DNA of 64,000 bases from Clostridiales bacterium (lineage in GTDB: Bacteria; Bacillota; Clostridia; Christensenellales; Borkfalkiaceae): assembly GCA_015069605.1 (NCBI GenBank), contig SVII01000002.1:62001-126000 (forward strand), in the 5' to 3' direction. Both the position numbers and the translations under genes were made by a program. This document shows, piece by piece, positions 15,783 to 25,537 of this stretch; positions within the stretch are counted from its first letter, which is position 1; every line of letters starts with the position of its first letter. Under the pieces are notes generated by a model. It was not told the DNA's origin. It worked only from the letters and a program-made list of their open reading frames with translations, and ran no database searches.

Positions 15783-17293
15783 TACAAACTCTCTCCCTTC
15801 GTGCCGCTTTCCGTGTGTCTGTATTTGATGTTGGGATACTTAATTCTGTGGTGATATACCCCCGTCAACGCCGCTACCAGTGCCAAACGAATTTTTGTGA
15901 GATCAACCAGCGTGATGTCACATTCGGAAAACTGTTCCAAATCCATTCTTTCTTCAATCACCGAACGGATCGCCTTTTCCGCCGCCTCAGGCGTGCGCGC
16001 GTTGGTGGCGCGAACTGCCGCTTCCGAAGCGTCTGCAATCATAATGATCGCCGCAATCTTCGTTTGAGGTTTCGGGCCAAGATAGGAGAAATCTTCGATA
16101 TTTAACTCCCCGTCCGTCAGTTTCAACGCTTTCGCATAGAAATAACGAATGGGCATCGTGCCGTGGTGTTGAATAGCTACGTCCGCCAAAAACTCAGGCA
16201 AGTGCCGCGCGCGAATAAGTTTATACCCATCTTGCGCATGCGAACGAATGATGTCCGCGGACAGTTCAGGCGTCAATTCATCATGCAAATTGTAATCGCC
16301 TTGGTTTTCGGTGAAATGTTCTGGATTGTGCAATTTCCCGACGTCGTGATACATTGCCGCTGCGCGCGCATAGTCCACGTTTTCGCCAATCGCCGCCGCA
16401 CAAGCCTCCGACAATTGCGCTACCATCATACAATGGTTGTACGTGCCAGGAGCTTTTTGTTTTAATTCTTTCAAAATTTTTGCATCAGAGCTTGTCAATT
16501 CACGAAGTCTATACGCCGTAAGGCAGTTGAAAATACCCTCAAAAATAGGCAAAATCGTCAAATACAAAACGGTGGACGTAATCCCGCCAAACAGTCCGTA
16601 ACCCATGTGCATTACGATACGGTCAAACGCAGGCATTTCCCCTACCGATACCGGCCCAGCATTGACAAGCGTAGTTACTTCCAACAACAAAATAATCAAA
16701 TCGATAGGCACAACAATCGCGATGCCGATCAAGACCACCCCAAAACGAGTTTTGGTTCTGCCGCAGAAAAAGACAGCAAACATACCTGCCGAGAAAGATA
16801 TAATCAACGACGAATAATACGCCGTTGCGTCCGCCGTACCGCCCGTGAACGTATCAATGATAAAAATTAACAACGCACTGATGATATTGAGAAAAATCGC
16901 TTCTCTTCTGCCTATTAAAATGAAAATCATTAACGCTACGAACGCTACGGGACGAGCGTAAATATCCAACTTTTCACCGATTAAATAAGACAGCACGATA
17001 TATACGTCCAGCACCGCAAACACCAACGCCGTTTGCTTGCCCGATAACAAAATGGATTTATTTTCAAATATAAAGTACAAATAGGTAATCAGCACCAACA
17101 GGAAAAGACAGAACAGCGCGTACAAATACCCCGCGCCTTTTTCTTTCATATATTCCCCGATATTCGACATTTTATTGCCAAGCAATAAAACCGCCGCTAT
17201 GGCTATCATAATCACAAAATGCAACAAAAATAACATCGAGCTTTTCAGCGTGTCACGTTTTGTCCAGTCGGTTACGAATTGTTTTACCGCCAT
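15782..17293 (-). CDS. 7TM-HD phosphohydrolase, PgpH-like short form
   Basis: About seven or eight membrane helices (residues 20-250) are followed by a cytosolic HD domain (RAAAMYHDVGKLHNPEHF, with IIRSHAQDGYKL and IQHHG). The relative in Bacillus is YqfF/PgpH, a c-di-AMP phosphodiesterase, and the gene is in the same position between phoH and ybeY. At 503 aa it lacks the roughly 200-residue extracytoplasmic domain of the 711 aa PgpH, so extracellular ligand sensing may be lost. The ATG at 17293 was preferred over a GTG at 17302 that directly abuts the AAGGAG site. c-di-AMP as substrate is inferred from family and context. Confidence 0.85.
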   Translation of the reverse strand: MAVKQFVTDWTKRDTLKSSMLFLLHFVIMIAIAAVLLLGNKMSNIGEYMKEKGAGYLYALFCLFLLVLITYLYFIFENKSILLSGKQTALVFAVLDVYIVLSYLIGEKLDIYARPVAFVALMIFILIGRREAIFLNIISALLIFIIDTFTGGTADATAYYSSLIISFSAGMFAVFFCGRTKTRFGVVLIGIAIVVPIDLIILLLEVTTLVNAGPVSVGEMPAFDRIVMHMGYGLFGGITSTVLYLTILPIFEGIFNCLTAYRLRELTSSDAKILKELKQKAPGTYNHCMMVAQLSEACAAAIGENVDYARAAAMYHDVGKLHNPEHFTENQGDYNLHDELTPELSADIIRSHAQDGYKLIRARHLPEFLADVAIQHHGTMPIRYFYAKALKLTDGELNIEDFSYLGPKPQTKIAAIIMIADASEAAVRATNARTPEAAEKAIRSVIEERMDLEQFSECDITLVDLTKIRLALVAALTGVYHHRIKYPNIKYRHTESGTKGESL

Positions 17294-17298
17294 TGAAA

Positions 17299-18354
17299 TC
17301 ACTCTCCTTCCGTGTCCGTTTCACAGACTTCTTCTTTTGCTGTTAAGAAATTCTTTTTGCGTTGTTTGGATAACGCTTTTTTCTCCTCTTGTTCTTCGGT
17401 GTCTTTTTCATATGCGCGAATGATCCGCATCACCAACGGATGTCTTACAACGTCCTTCGCCGTCAAACGACACACTGCAATCCCTTCCACACCCTCTAAT
17501 ATCTTGGTCGCATGGACAAGTCCGCTCTCTTTTCCGTCTAAGTCGATTTGAGTAACATCACCCGTCACGACCATTTTACTCCCTTCGCCCATACGGGTTA
17601 GGAACATTTTCATTTGCTCTCTCGTCGTATTTTGCGCTTCGTCCAAAATGATGAACGCATTAGACAACGTTCTACCGCGCATATATGCTAGAGGAGCAAC
17701 CTCAATCACGCCACGTTCCATCAATTTTGCGTACGTTTCTAACCCCAACATTTCTTGCAGCGCATCATATAAGGGACGCAAATACGGATCAACTTTCGTC
17801 TGCAAATCCCCAGGTAAAAAACCAAGTTTTTCCCCCGCTTCCACAGCAGGACGAGTCAAGAGGATTTTTTCCACTTGCTTACTTTTGAACGCCGCCACCG
17901 CAAGACACACCGCCAAGTACGTTTTCCCCGTACCCGCAGGGCCGACGCCAAACGTCACCGCGTTTTTCTTGATTGCGTCCACGTATGCCTTTTGCCCTAC
18001 CGTCTTGCATTTGATTTGCTTGCCGCGCGCCGTGATTGCCACAACCCCTTCGGTCAACGAAGCGATTTCGTCCGCTCTACCCTCTTTGGCAAGTTCGATG
18101 CAGTACGCCAACCGACCTTTGTCGATCTCTTCGCCTTGCTCTGCAAGTGTTAAAAGCGCGGTCAGAACTTTATAGCACAAAGCCGTTCCTTCCGCTTCGC
18201 CTTCCACGCGAATTTTCACACCTTCCACGTACGCCGCTACCCCGAGCTCTCTGGACAAATACGTGATATTTTCATCAAACGCGCCCAAAATGCGCGCCAG
18301 CTTGTCCACAGATCCGGTGTCCACCGTTTCCATTGTCTTTATAACGTTTGACAA
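17299..18354 (-). CDS. phoH: PhoH-like ATPase
   Basis: P-loop ATPase related to the N-terminal part of superfamily 1 helicases, thought to act in RNA metabolism together with YbeY. Walker A is GPAGTGKTYLAV (about 138-149); RPAVEAGEKLGFLPGDLQTKV and FIILDEAQNTT (Walker B) match the family. TTG is used as start, with GGGAGG 7 bases upstream and no ATG in between. The basic C-terminal tail (KKALSKQRKKNF) is a little longer than usual. The HD gene starts 5 bases after its stop. Confidence 0.93.
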   Translation of the reverse strand: MSNVIKTMETVDTGSVDKLARILGAFDENITYLSRELGVAAYVEGVKIRVEGEAEGTALCYKVLTALLTLAEQGEEIDKGRLAYCIELAKEGRADEIASLTEGVVAITARGKQIKCKTVGQKAYVDAIKKNAVTFGVGPAGTGKTYLAVCLAVAAFKSKQVEKILLTRPAVEAGEKLGFLPGDLQTKVDPYLRPLYDALQEMLGLETYAKLMERGVIEVAPLAYMRGRTLSNAFIILDEAQNTTREQMKMFLTRMGEGSKMVVTGDVTQIDLDGKESGLVHATKILEGVEGIAVCRLTAKDVVRHPLVMRIIRAYEKDTEEQEEKKALSKQRKKNFLTAKEEVCETDTEGE

Positions 18355-18381
18355 TATGCTTCCTCCCCGCCTTTGCGGTTT

Positions 18382-19296
18382 TTAAAAATTCACCGTTTCG
18401 ATCGTTTCGTATTCGATCTTGACATAAAAAATAGTTTCTTGTTCCGTACTTTCTACTATCGTTTGTTTCACGCAATCTTCCGCGCCGAGTTCAGCGTTCA
18501 AATACGCAATCGCAAACGCTTGGGTTTTGTTTTCCGCCTCGATTTTTTCCTCGTACGTACACGCGATACGTGCGCGCGCGATAGGTTCAACGCGTACCTG
18601 CTCCCCTGTTTCGGTGGAAAAATACCCGCCGACGAGGCTCTCGCCAGCCGTCACCGTATCCCCGATTTTTTTCAGAGCTGATCCGCGCAATACCGTCAGA
18701 GCGATAATTTCGCCCGTATGTTTTACAATCATATCCCCTTTTTGCAACGTGGACGTGGAAAAAGGCGACAAACGAATCTCCACTTTCGTCCGCAACCCCT
18801 CTTTTTTAATCGAGCAAAACTCCACCCGATCCAAGCGCAATATTTGCGAACATATCCAGTCCTCGTTCCCCGTTGTGTACGGATGAAAGGGCGCAATTCC
18901 ACCCTCTTCCAGCGCCATATATACTTCTCGTTTATATACGTCGCTGCCGATAAAATCTACACCGAACACAAACCCATTGAAAAAGAGGGTACTGCCTAAA
19001 AACAGCAACCCGCCCAAGAGTAACCCCACACGGTTTTTTGCCGTTTCTAAATATTTTGCCATTCCTTCGTAACCAACGTGTTTGGTTACATACGGAGTAT
19101 ATACGGATATATTATAACATACATTTGGATAAATTGCAAAAACTTTTTTGCTGTCTTTTTTGTTTACCGACAAAAGTATTTGATTTTTTTGCACTTTTTT
19201 GACGTTATAGACGTCAATATTGGCTCGTTTTAAACGCAGGAGCGCACGTTCAGGCATTATCCCCTCAATTAAAATACGTTCGCGTAACCACGTCAT
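18382..19296 (-). CDS. yqfD: Sporulation protein YqfD
   Basis: One membrane helix at about residues 91-111 (VGLLLGGLLFLGSTLFF) and a long domain on the far side match YqfD/SpoIV-type proteins made in the mother cell. 304 aa, shorter than the roughly 400 aa Bacillus protein. Its ATG overlaps the yqfC stop (ATGA). Confidence 0.85.
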   Translation of the reverse strand: MTWLRERILIEGIMPERALLRLKRANIDVYNVKKVQKNQILLSVNKKDSKKVFAIYPNVCYNISVYTPYVTKHVGYEGMAKYLETAKNRVGLLLGGLLFLGSTLFFNGFVFGVDFIGSDVYKREVYMALEEGGIAPFHPYTTGNEDWICSQILRLDRVEFCSIKKEGLRTKVEIRLSPFSTSTLQKGDMIVKHTGEIIALTVLRGSALKKIGDTVTAGESLVGGYFSTETGEQVRVEPIARARIACTYEEKIEAENKTQAFAIAYLNAELGAEDCVKQTIVESTEQETIFYVKIEYETIETVNF

Positions 19297-19595
19297 CTTA
19301 CGCCTCGCTGATCGGCGTTAGCGTTTGTTTTTCGTGTTGCCCTCGCCCCATCCTCTACCGTTAGGGAAAAAATTTTACCTGCAATTTGCAAATCTCCGTC
19401 GCAGTATTTTTTAATGGACAACCCCTGCCCCTCTACACGCACACTCGCGCGAGGAAAGCACACGACGATTTGCTCCGAAGAAAAATCATCCACCGCTTTT
19501 ACGCCCTCAAAATATCCGCCGCCCGCAGGAATCAACGAACACCGCGATAATGCTGCTCCGTCTGTGTCCTTAAAAATTTCGTCGTATAGCCTCAT
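19293..19595 (-). CDS. yqfC: YabP/YqfC family sporulation protein
   Basis: 100-residue beta-rich protein with the family pattern of a short acidic N-terminus, F-S-S-E-Q-I-V-V, then VRVEGQGLSIKKY and GDLQIAGKI. First gene of the yqfCD-phoH-HD-ybeY-era-yqzL-recO run. Expressed during sporulation in Bacillus; the exact role is unknown. The upstream SD is weak (GGAAACGGAT). Confidence 0.82.
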   Translation of the reverse strand: MRLYDEIFKDTDGAALSRCSLIPAGGGYFEGVKAVDDFSSEQIVVCFPRASVRVEGQGLSIKKYCDGDLQIAGKIFSLTVEDGARATRKTNANADQRGVR

Positions 19596-19676
19596 ATCCG
19601 TTTCCGCCCAACACTGTATTCTTTTTCAGTATATGACGAAACGAACAAATATATGACTTTTTAGCGCTCACCCATA

Positions 19677-19695
19677 GGCATGTATGCGTTGAACG
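19677..19695 (+). repeat. Dispersed intergenic repeat, copy 2
   Basis: GGCATGTATGCGTTGAACG on the plus strand, one mismatch from the common core, between yqfC and the ABC exporter genes. Confidence 0.55.
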
Positions 19696-19699
19696 TGTT

Positions 19700-19873
19700 T
19701 TTAAAGCGATAGGGAAAGATAGAAAGACTCACCCGCGGAGAGTGCTTGTACAAAACAGTTCAAATGCGAGCAAGACAAGGCGAACGCGGATTTATCGATG
19801 GGAGCGTACATAGACGTACGTGACCAAGACAAAACGCAAGTTCAACGCCGTATTGCGACACATTTCAAGCGTT
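19700..19873. other. Structured intergenic stretch without a convincing gene
   Basis: Contains a 17-base word (GGAAAGATAGAAAGACT, 19713-19729) that recurs at 43327-43343, and a CGTAC...GTACG inverted repeat near 19804-19820. A short open frame on the plus strand has no ribosome binding site and no recognisable product. It resembles a longer intergenic repeat unit, but only the 17-base word has a second copy here. Confidence 0.45.
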
Positions 19874-21607
19874 TTATTCAAATTGCCCGCGATGCAACGC
19901 CGCGTAAGCTCCACCCTTTTGCAAAAGCTGCATATGCGTGCCTTGTTCAACAACGCGACCTGCTTCCATAACCAAAATAAGATCAGAATGGACAATCGTT
20001 GATAAACGGTGCGCTACGACAAAAGAAGTTCTGCCTTCCATCAATTTATCAAACGCCTCGGAAATTTTACGTTCGGTACGAGTATCGATGGAAGAGGTCG
20101 CCTCGTCCAAAATCAACATGGACGGCAACGCCAACATAATACGCGCGATACATAAAAGTTGTTTTTGCCCTTCGGACAAATCCCCCCCCGATTCACTCAG
20201 CACAGTGTCGTACCCTTTTTCCATTCGCATGATAAACCCATGCGCGCGCGTCGCTTTCGCCGCCGCAATCATCTCCTCGTCCGTACAATCAGGCTTGCCA
20301 AGTTTTAAATTTTCACGCACAGTACCGCTTTTCAACCACGTTTCTTGCAGCACCATACCGTAATTTTCACGCAACGATTTCCGCGTGAGTTCGCGCACGT
20401 CCTTGCCTTCCACCTTAATCGCTCCGCCATTCACGTCGTAAAACCGCATCAAAAGATTGATCAGCGTACTCTTGCCTGCGCCCGTTTTCCCTACGATCGC
20501 CACTCGCTGTCCAGGGGTTACTACCAAGGAAAGATCCTCGATCAAACGCTTATCGGGAGTATATGAGAAAGACACGTTTTCCAAAGCTACGTTGCCTTGC
20601 GCTTTGCCCAGCTCGATATTTCCCGCATCGGATACTTCTTCCGTTTCGTCGATAAGTTCAAAAATTCGCGCCGCGCACGTGAACGCGCCTTTGAGTTCGG
20701 TCACGACGCCCGAAATTTCATTGAAAGGTTTGGTGTATTGGTTCGCGTAAGATAAAAATTTCGTCAATCCGCCGACGGTGAACACACCGCCTACAACATC
20801 AAACGCTCCGATTAATGCTACCAACGCATACACTAGATTGTTGATAAAACGCGTGGACGGGTTAACAAGCGAAGAATAAAACACCGCATTCAGGGAAGAT
20901 TTTTGTAATCGATCGTTGATTTCGTTGAATTTATCTTCGTTGGCTTTTTCCTGCGAAAAGGCTTTCGTCGTTTTCAAACCCGTGATCGCCTCTTCGACAA
21001 ACGCCGTTTGCTGACCGCGCGTTTTGGTTTGCTCTTTAAAGAATTTATGGGTATGCGTTGCCACGAACCGTGCCACAAACAAGGACACGGGTGTCACAAA
21101 TACAACGACAAGTCCGATTTTTACGTTGGTGACGAGCATAAATGCAATCGTGCCCAAAATCGTCATAACCCCTGTAAAAAATTGCGTAAAACCCATCAAT
21201 AATCCATCGGAAAATTGATCGGCGTCCGCTACGATACGGCTGAGCGTTTCCCCATGCGCGTGCGTGTCAATATACGACAAAGGCAACGCGCCCAGCTTTT
21301 CAAAAGCGTCGTGGCGAATATCCCGCACTACGTTGCAAGAAATACGGTTATTGCAAAGGCTCATCAGCCATTGCGCTATCGCTGCGATCCCCACAATCGC
21401 CGCCGTTTTGATAAAAATTTTCGTCAACTCTTCCCATTGTACGCCGTATTCAACGATACAATCGATCGCGTCCCCGAAGAATACAGGCACGCAAAGGGTC
21501 GCCGCCACCGATACAATTGCGAGCAGCAGTGAACCAAACAGCGACAACGGATATTTGCCTACATAGTGTAAAATTCGTTTTAACGTGGAAGGTTTTTGCT
21601 TGCTCAT
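19874..21607 (-). CDS. ABC exporter subunit, TMD-NBD half-transporter (second of pair)
   Basis: Six membrane helices (residues 15-300) and a C-terminal ATPase: Walker A GKTGAGKST, Walker B MLILDEATSSID with the catalytic Glu intact, H-loop VAHRLST. Its signature is LSEGQ instead of LSGGQ. The partner at 21604-23382 has the reverse arrangement, so together they form a heterodimer with one active and one degenerate site, as in BmrCD or LmrCD multidrug exporters. Starts inside the partner's stop codon (4-base overlap). Substrate unknown. Confidence 0.9.
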   Translation of the reverse strand: MSKQKPSTLKRILHYVGKYPLSLFGSLLLAIVSVAATLCVPVFFGDAIDCIVEYGVQWEELTKIFIKTAAIVGIAAIAQWLMSLCNNRISCNVVRDIRHDAFEKLGALPLSYIDTHAHGETLSRIVADADQFSDGLLMGFTQFFTGVMTILGTIAFMLVTNVKIGLVVVFVTPVSLFVARFVATHTHKFFKEQTKTRGQQTAFVEEAITGLKTTKAFSQEKANEDKFNEINDRLQKSSLNAVFYSSLVNPSTRFINNLVYALVALIGAFDVVGGVFTVGGLTKFLSYANQYTKPFNEISGVVTELKGAFTCAARIFELIDETEEVSDAGNIELGKAQGNVALENVSFSYTPDKRLIEDLSLVVTPGQRVAIVGKTGAGKSTLINLLMRFYDVNGGAIKVEGKDVRELTRKSLRENYGMVLQETWLKSGTVRENLKLGKPDCTDEEMIAAAKATRAHGFIMRMEKGYDTVLSESGGDLSEGQKQLLCIARIMLALPSMLILDEATSSIDTRTERKISEAFDKLMEGRTSFVVAHRLSTIVHSDLILVMEAGRVVEQGTHMQLLQKGGAYAALHRGQFE

Positions 21608-23382
21608 ACCGCCGCACCTCCTTCCGCCGAGTTGTTTTCCTTGCTTTCGTCGTACTGCGAAAAATAGATTTCACGATACACTTCGCAACTGTTCATCAGC
21701 TGTTCATGCGTACCCATCCCTACAGCTGCGCCTTCATCGAGGACGAGAATTTTATCCGCGTCGCGCACCGCCGAAGCGCGCTGGGATACGATTACCACCG
21801 TCGTATTCAATCCGCGAATCGCTTTCCGAAGCGCCGCGTCCGTTGCGTAATCCAACGCCGACGCCGAATCGTCCAAAATCAAAATTTCAGGATTTCTTGT
21901 TAACGCACGCGCAATCGTCAAACGCTGTTTTTGTCCGCCCGAAAAGTTTTTTCCGCCCTGTTCCACCGTCGCGTCCAAACCGCCTTTGTCCAAAATTACT
22001 TCTTCCGCTTGCGCCAACCGCGCCGCCTGCATCAATTCCTCATCTGTTGCGTCCGCTTTCCCCCACAATAAATTCTCGCGAATTGTGCCTTTGAACAGCA
22101 AAGCCTTTTGCGGTACAATACCCACTTTTAAACGCAGTTCTTCCTGATAATCCGCTTCGCAAACGTCCCTGCCTGCCACAAAAATTTTACCTTCCGTTAC
22201 GTCATAAAAATGTGGAATTAAGTTCACCAAAGTCGTTTTACCCGAACCCGTACCGCCGATAACGCCTAACGTTTCCCCACGTTTTAAGGTAAAGGACAAC
22301 TCAGTGAGCGCATTCTCCGCGCCCTCGTTATACCGCGCCGACACCTTATCAAAGACAATCATGTCGCCACTTGCGTTTTCTAAAAGCGTATTTTCTCTCT
22401 CTTTCAAAAGAATGGTGGGCTGTCTGGTGAGCACCGTTTCAATACGCCCTGCGCAAGCCGCCGCTTTCGTCACCGTTACAATGAGGTTAGCAAGTTTGAT
22501 AAGTTCAATTAAAATTTGCCCCATGAGGTTATACAATGCCAACACACTACCCTGCGAAAGGTCTCCGACGTCCACTTTCAACGCGCCTACCCACAACAAC
22601 CAAATAATAGCAAAATTGATCAAGACATACGTCAAAGGGTTAGTGATCGTAGCCACGCCCCCTACAAATTTCCGTCCTTTTGTCAATTCTTCATTGCGAG
22701 TTTGGAAAATTTCACGCTCTTCCTCCTCTTGACAAAACGCACGTAACACTCTTGCGCCAGTCAAATTTTCGCGCGCAGAAAGAACTACTTTATCCAGCTT
22801 TGCTTGTGTTTTTTTGTACAAGGGCATACACGCAAACATCACCGCATACACAACGATTGCCAACACCACGATGGTCACGGCAAACACCCCGAACGAATCG
22901 GGAGAAATGATACACGCCACCGCCATTGCGCCAAATACAATAAACGGCGAACGCAAAAATAAACGCAAAAACAGGTTGATCCCCGATTGCATTTGATCGA
23001 CGTCGCTGGTCATTCTGGTCAACAGCGTGGACGCGCCCACTTGGTCTATATCCTTGTAGGAAAGAGATTGTATCTTACGGAACAAATCTTTGCGAACGCC
23101 TGCCGACACCCCCGTCGCCGTTTTCGCCGCGAAATATTGCGCTATGACAGCGAACACCAAGCCAAACAAGCCAAAGAGTGCCAACACTACGCACATCCAG
23201 ACGATAAACGGTTTGTCCGCATACGGATACCCCCCGTTTACGCGCTCGCCAAGCCCCTTGTCCACGATCAAGCCTACAATAAAAGGCACCAACAATTCAA
23301 ACGTGGCTTCGAGTAATTTAAACAGAGGCCCTAACAAGCTCTGCCATTTATACGGTTTAAAATAAGTCAAAATTTTCTTCAT
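21604..23382 (-). CDS. ABC exporter subunit, TMD-NBD half-transporter (first of pair)
   Basis: Six membrane helices and an ATPase domain with Walker A GGTGSGKTT and signature FSGGQKQR. The Walker B reads ILILDDSASALD, with Asp in place of the catalytic Glu, and the H-loop His is replaced (VIVSQRASA). This half-site should be catalytically weak, the usual sign of an asymmetric heterodimeric exporter. 592 aa. Transcribed first, then overlaps the second subunit gene by 4 bases. Confidence 0.9.
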   Translation of the reverse strand: MKKILTYFKPYKWQSLLGPLFKLLEATFELLVPFIVGLIVDKGLGERVNGGYPYADKPFIVWMCVVLALFGLFGLVFAVIAQYFAAKTATGVSAGVRKDLFRKIQSLSYKDIDQVGASTLLTRMTSDVDQMQSGINLFLRLFLRSPFIVFGAMAVACIISPDSFGVFAVTIVVLAIVVYAVMFACMPLYKKTQAKLDKVVLSARENLTGARVLRAFCQEEEEREIFQTRNEELTKGRKFVGGVATITNPLTYVLINFAIIWLLWVGALKVDVGDLSQGSVLALYNLMGQILIELIKLANLIVTVTKAAACAGRIETVLTRQPTILLKERENTLLENASGDMIVFDKVSARYNEGAENALTELSFTLKRGETLGVIGGTGSGKTTLVNLIPHFYDVTEGKIFVAGRDVCEADYQEELRLKVGIVPQKALLFKGTIRENLLWGKADATDEELMQAARLAQAEEVILDKGGLDATVEQGGKNFSGGQKQRLTIARALTRNPEILILDDSASALDYATDAALRKAIRGLNTTVVIVSQRASAVRDADKILVLDEGAAVGMGTHEQLMNSCEVYREIYFSQYDESKENNSAEGGAAV

Positions 23383-23469
23383 ACGTTTTTATTATATCAC
23401 GAACGACAAGGGAATTGCAACCACTTTTTGCTTCCTTATAAATATATAAATTTGCGCAAAGTAACATTA

Positions 23470-23495
23470 AAGCGGAAAGGTCGCCCTTTCCGCTT
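23470..23495 (-). terminator. Terminator-like hairpin after the two-TM protein gene
   Basis: AAGCGGAAAGG / CCTTTCCGCTT stem just past the stop at 23503. On the minus strand only TTTAATG follows, so it may be weak; on the plus strand it is followed by a T run. Confidence 0.5.
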
Positions 23496-23502
23496 CGATT
23501 TT

Positions 23503-24492
23503 TTATTCTTCGCCGTCTTCCGTTTCTTCGTCGAATTCTTCGTCATCTTCAATGATGGCTCTGCCGATTAAGAGCTGTTCGTACCAAGCCTTGTATCTTC
23601 TAATCTCCAACAATTCATCCCCATCATCCGTGGACGAAAGTTTTTCGTTGGCGCGACGCATACGCGCGGCGTTGAGGAATTTGTTCGTAAAAATCAAGAA
23701 CACGATAAAGCACACGAACGCGATACAACCCAGCACAATCGTCGGAATTACGTACCTCGAATCAGGAGTTGTAAAGTTCTTCAAACCGAACACCACCGTT
23801 AAAATCAACGATGTCAAGAAGGGCACCATGGCTGCGATGAACATCACCGTAGCCTTTTTGAAACGCTCTTTCAAATACACGCGACGATTGGCTTGTTTAC
23901 TTTCCACTTTTTCCGCCAAAGGCGCTTCTTCCGTCTTTAATTCTTCCAAACGCTTTTCAAAAACCGAACGATAATCCTGTTTGATTTTATCCACCGCTTT
24001 AAAGCCCAAATCGTATTCCAAATCTTCAATGGGGTTGTCCGCTTTCACGTATTCGTCCGCAAGCACGTCGGGCTGGGTGAAGTTCGAGGTCTTTGCGCGC
24101 CAGTATCCTACCGCCGCTTCCACCGCATCACCGTCCAGCTTTAATGCCTTTTCAAATTTCAATTCAGCCGATTTAAAACTGCCTGAAGCGAGCAATGCTT
24201 CCCCCTCGCGACAAGCGCGGTCGTATTCCGCTTTTTGACGAGCAATTTCCGCCTCTTGCTGTTTACGCAATTCCGCCGCTTCTTCGGGAGTCAATTCCGC
24301 ATATCTCTCGTCGTAATCGCCCTCGTCCGTTTCAGGAAATTGAAAAGTAATTTCTTCCGCGTCCATCACTTCTTCGCCCTCAGCGTTTTCATTGCCTTCC
24401 GCAAGTTCGTCTGTGACGTCCACGTACCCATCCTTCGTCTTTTTCAAGCGAATGCCCCTGCCGTATTCGTCGTCAATGATTCTTTCTTCCAT
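23503..24492 (-). CDS. Acidic two-TM protein with TPR-like segment, function unknown
   Basis: The first 70 residues are highly acidic. Residues 75-160 have a TPR-like helical repeat (GEALLASGSFKSAELKFEKALKL). Two membrane helices follow at about 215-237 and 247-270 (VMFIAAMVPFLTSLILTVVF; VIPTIVLGCIAFVCFIVFLIF), and the C-terminus is again acidic. No catalytic motif is visible. It starts 28 bases after ispE stops and may be co-transcribed with it. Not recognised as a named family. Confidence 0.75.
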   Translation of the reverse strand: MEERIIDDEYGRGIRLKKTKDGYVDVTDELAEGNENAEGEEVMDAEEITFQFPETDEGDYDERYAELTPEEAAELRKQQEAEIARQKAEYDRACREGEALLASGSFKSAELKFEKALKLDGDAVEAAVGYWRAKTSNFTQPDVLADEYVKADNPIEDLEYDLGFKAVDKIKQDYRSVFEKRLEELKTEEAPLAEKVESKQANRRVYLKERFKKATVMFIAAMVPFLTSLILTVVFGLKNFTTPDSRYVIPTIVLGCIAFVCFIVFLIFTNKFLNAARMRRANEKLSSTDDGDELLEIRRYKAWYEQLLIGRAIIEDDEEFDEETEDGEE

Positions 24493-24520
24493 GCTCTTTT
24501 CGCTCCGTTTTTATTTTTCG

Positions 24521-25483
24521 TTATTTCTCGGTTTCCTTACCGTTTGTCAACGCTTTTTCTTCGTCCGACAAAACGAAAGGATTTTTCCATATTATTTTTT
24601 TCTTTTTCGTATAATCAGGCAATACCGTTTGCGCTACGTACGCGCGATGCTTGCCTTTATAACGGCTCTTTGCCCATTCGCACAGTTCTTTGGTTTCAAA
24701 CCATGCCGCCACACAACTGCCCGAACCCGACATCACTACGCCGAGCGGTGAAAAGGATTTCGCCTCTTCGTAAGCTTGTCTTACGTCCGCATTCAAGCTC
24801 GCTGCAGGTGCAAAAAGGTCATTCATCAAATACCTGCCTGCCACCTCGTAGTTTTTTTCACGCAACGCTGCGATACAATTTTCCGTCGCATTTTCTTTCG
24901 TTACAACCGAATTTTCCGTTTGTAAACGGTCGTATTCCCGATAACAGCCCCCTGCCGACACCGACGAGGACGGACAAAGCAACAAAAAGTGTAATTTTTC
25001 CGTCAAGTCTAACGTTTCAATTTCTTCGCCGCGGCCTTGCATTCTTGCAAAACCGCCCGTCAGCATATACCCCGTATCGCTGCCAAGAGCGTCCGCAAGT
25101 GCTTTCAACGCGACCCTGTCCCCCACTTCATAGAGCTTCGCCATGCCGTTGATGACGCCTACAATATCCGCAGACGAACCGCCAAGCCCTGCACCGATGG
25201 GGATATCTTTATAAATTGTAATATCCGCGCCGTTGCAACCGAAAGTTTGTGAAAAGGCTTCTGCGGCTTTTAACGCATTGTTGTGTTCGGGGGGAATACT
25301 TTCACTGCCCATCCCGTGCATCGTGACGGAAGATAACTTGTCCTTACGCTTTTTCAAAACGAGAAGATCGAAGATGTCCAAACTTGCCACCAAAGAATCA
25401 AGTAAATGATACCCATCCTTTTCGCCGACGATCTCCAACGTCAAATTGATTTTTGCATAAGATTTGATTTTGACCGTATTCAC
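24521..25483 (-). CDS. ispE: 4-diphosphocytidyl-2-C-methyl-D-erythritol kinase
   Basis: GHMP kinase of the non-mevalonate isoprenoid pathway. KIKSYAKINLTLEI is the family N-terminus, GAGLGGSSADIVGVING the ATP-binding loop and SGSGSCVAAWF the GHMP C-terminal motif. The frame is open much further upstream, but that part crosses the promoter and a GC hairpin, so I place the start at the GTG at 25483. The C-terminus has a basic extension of about 35 residues (KKKKIIWKNPF ...). Lies near sipL and veg as in other Clostridia. Confidence 0.92.
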   Translation of the reverse strand: MNTVKIKSYAKINLTLEIVGEKDGYHLLDSLVASLDIFDLLVLKKRKDKLSSVTMHGMGSESIPPEHNNALKAAEAFSQTFGCNGADITIYKDIPIGAGLGGSSADIVGVINGMAKLYEVGDRVALKALADALGSDTGYMLTGGFARMQGRGEEIETLDLTEKLHFLLLCPSSSVSAGGCYREYDRLQTENSVVTKENATENCIAALREKNYEVAGRYLMNDLFAPAASLNADVRQAYEEAKSFSPLGVVMSGSGSCVAAWFETKELCEWAKSRYKGKHRAYVAQTVLPDYTKKKKIIWKNPFVLSDEEKALTNGKETEK

Positions 25484-25501
25484 TTTCCACACCCGAAAAA
25501 T

Positions 25502-25523
25502 GCGGCGAGGAACACCCCGCCGC
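25502..25523 (-). promoter_or_regulatory. GC-rich hairpin in the ispE leader
   Basis: GCGGCGGGG / CCTCGCCGC stem followed by ATTTTT on the minus strand. It begins within about 15-20 bases of the predicted transcription start and ends about 20 bases before the ispE start. Could be a 5' stabilising stem or an attenuator; if the sipL-like transcript reads through, it could also end that message. Confidence 0.55.
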
Positions 25524-25537
25524 GCGTTCACGGTCTT

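Noticed and set aside
19820..20002. Small plus-strand gene in the yqfC/ABC gap
   Set aside because: No ribosome binding site and mostly antisense to the ABC gene.
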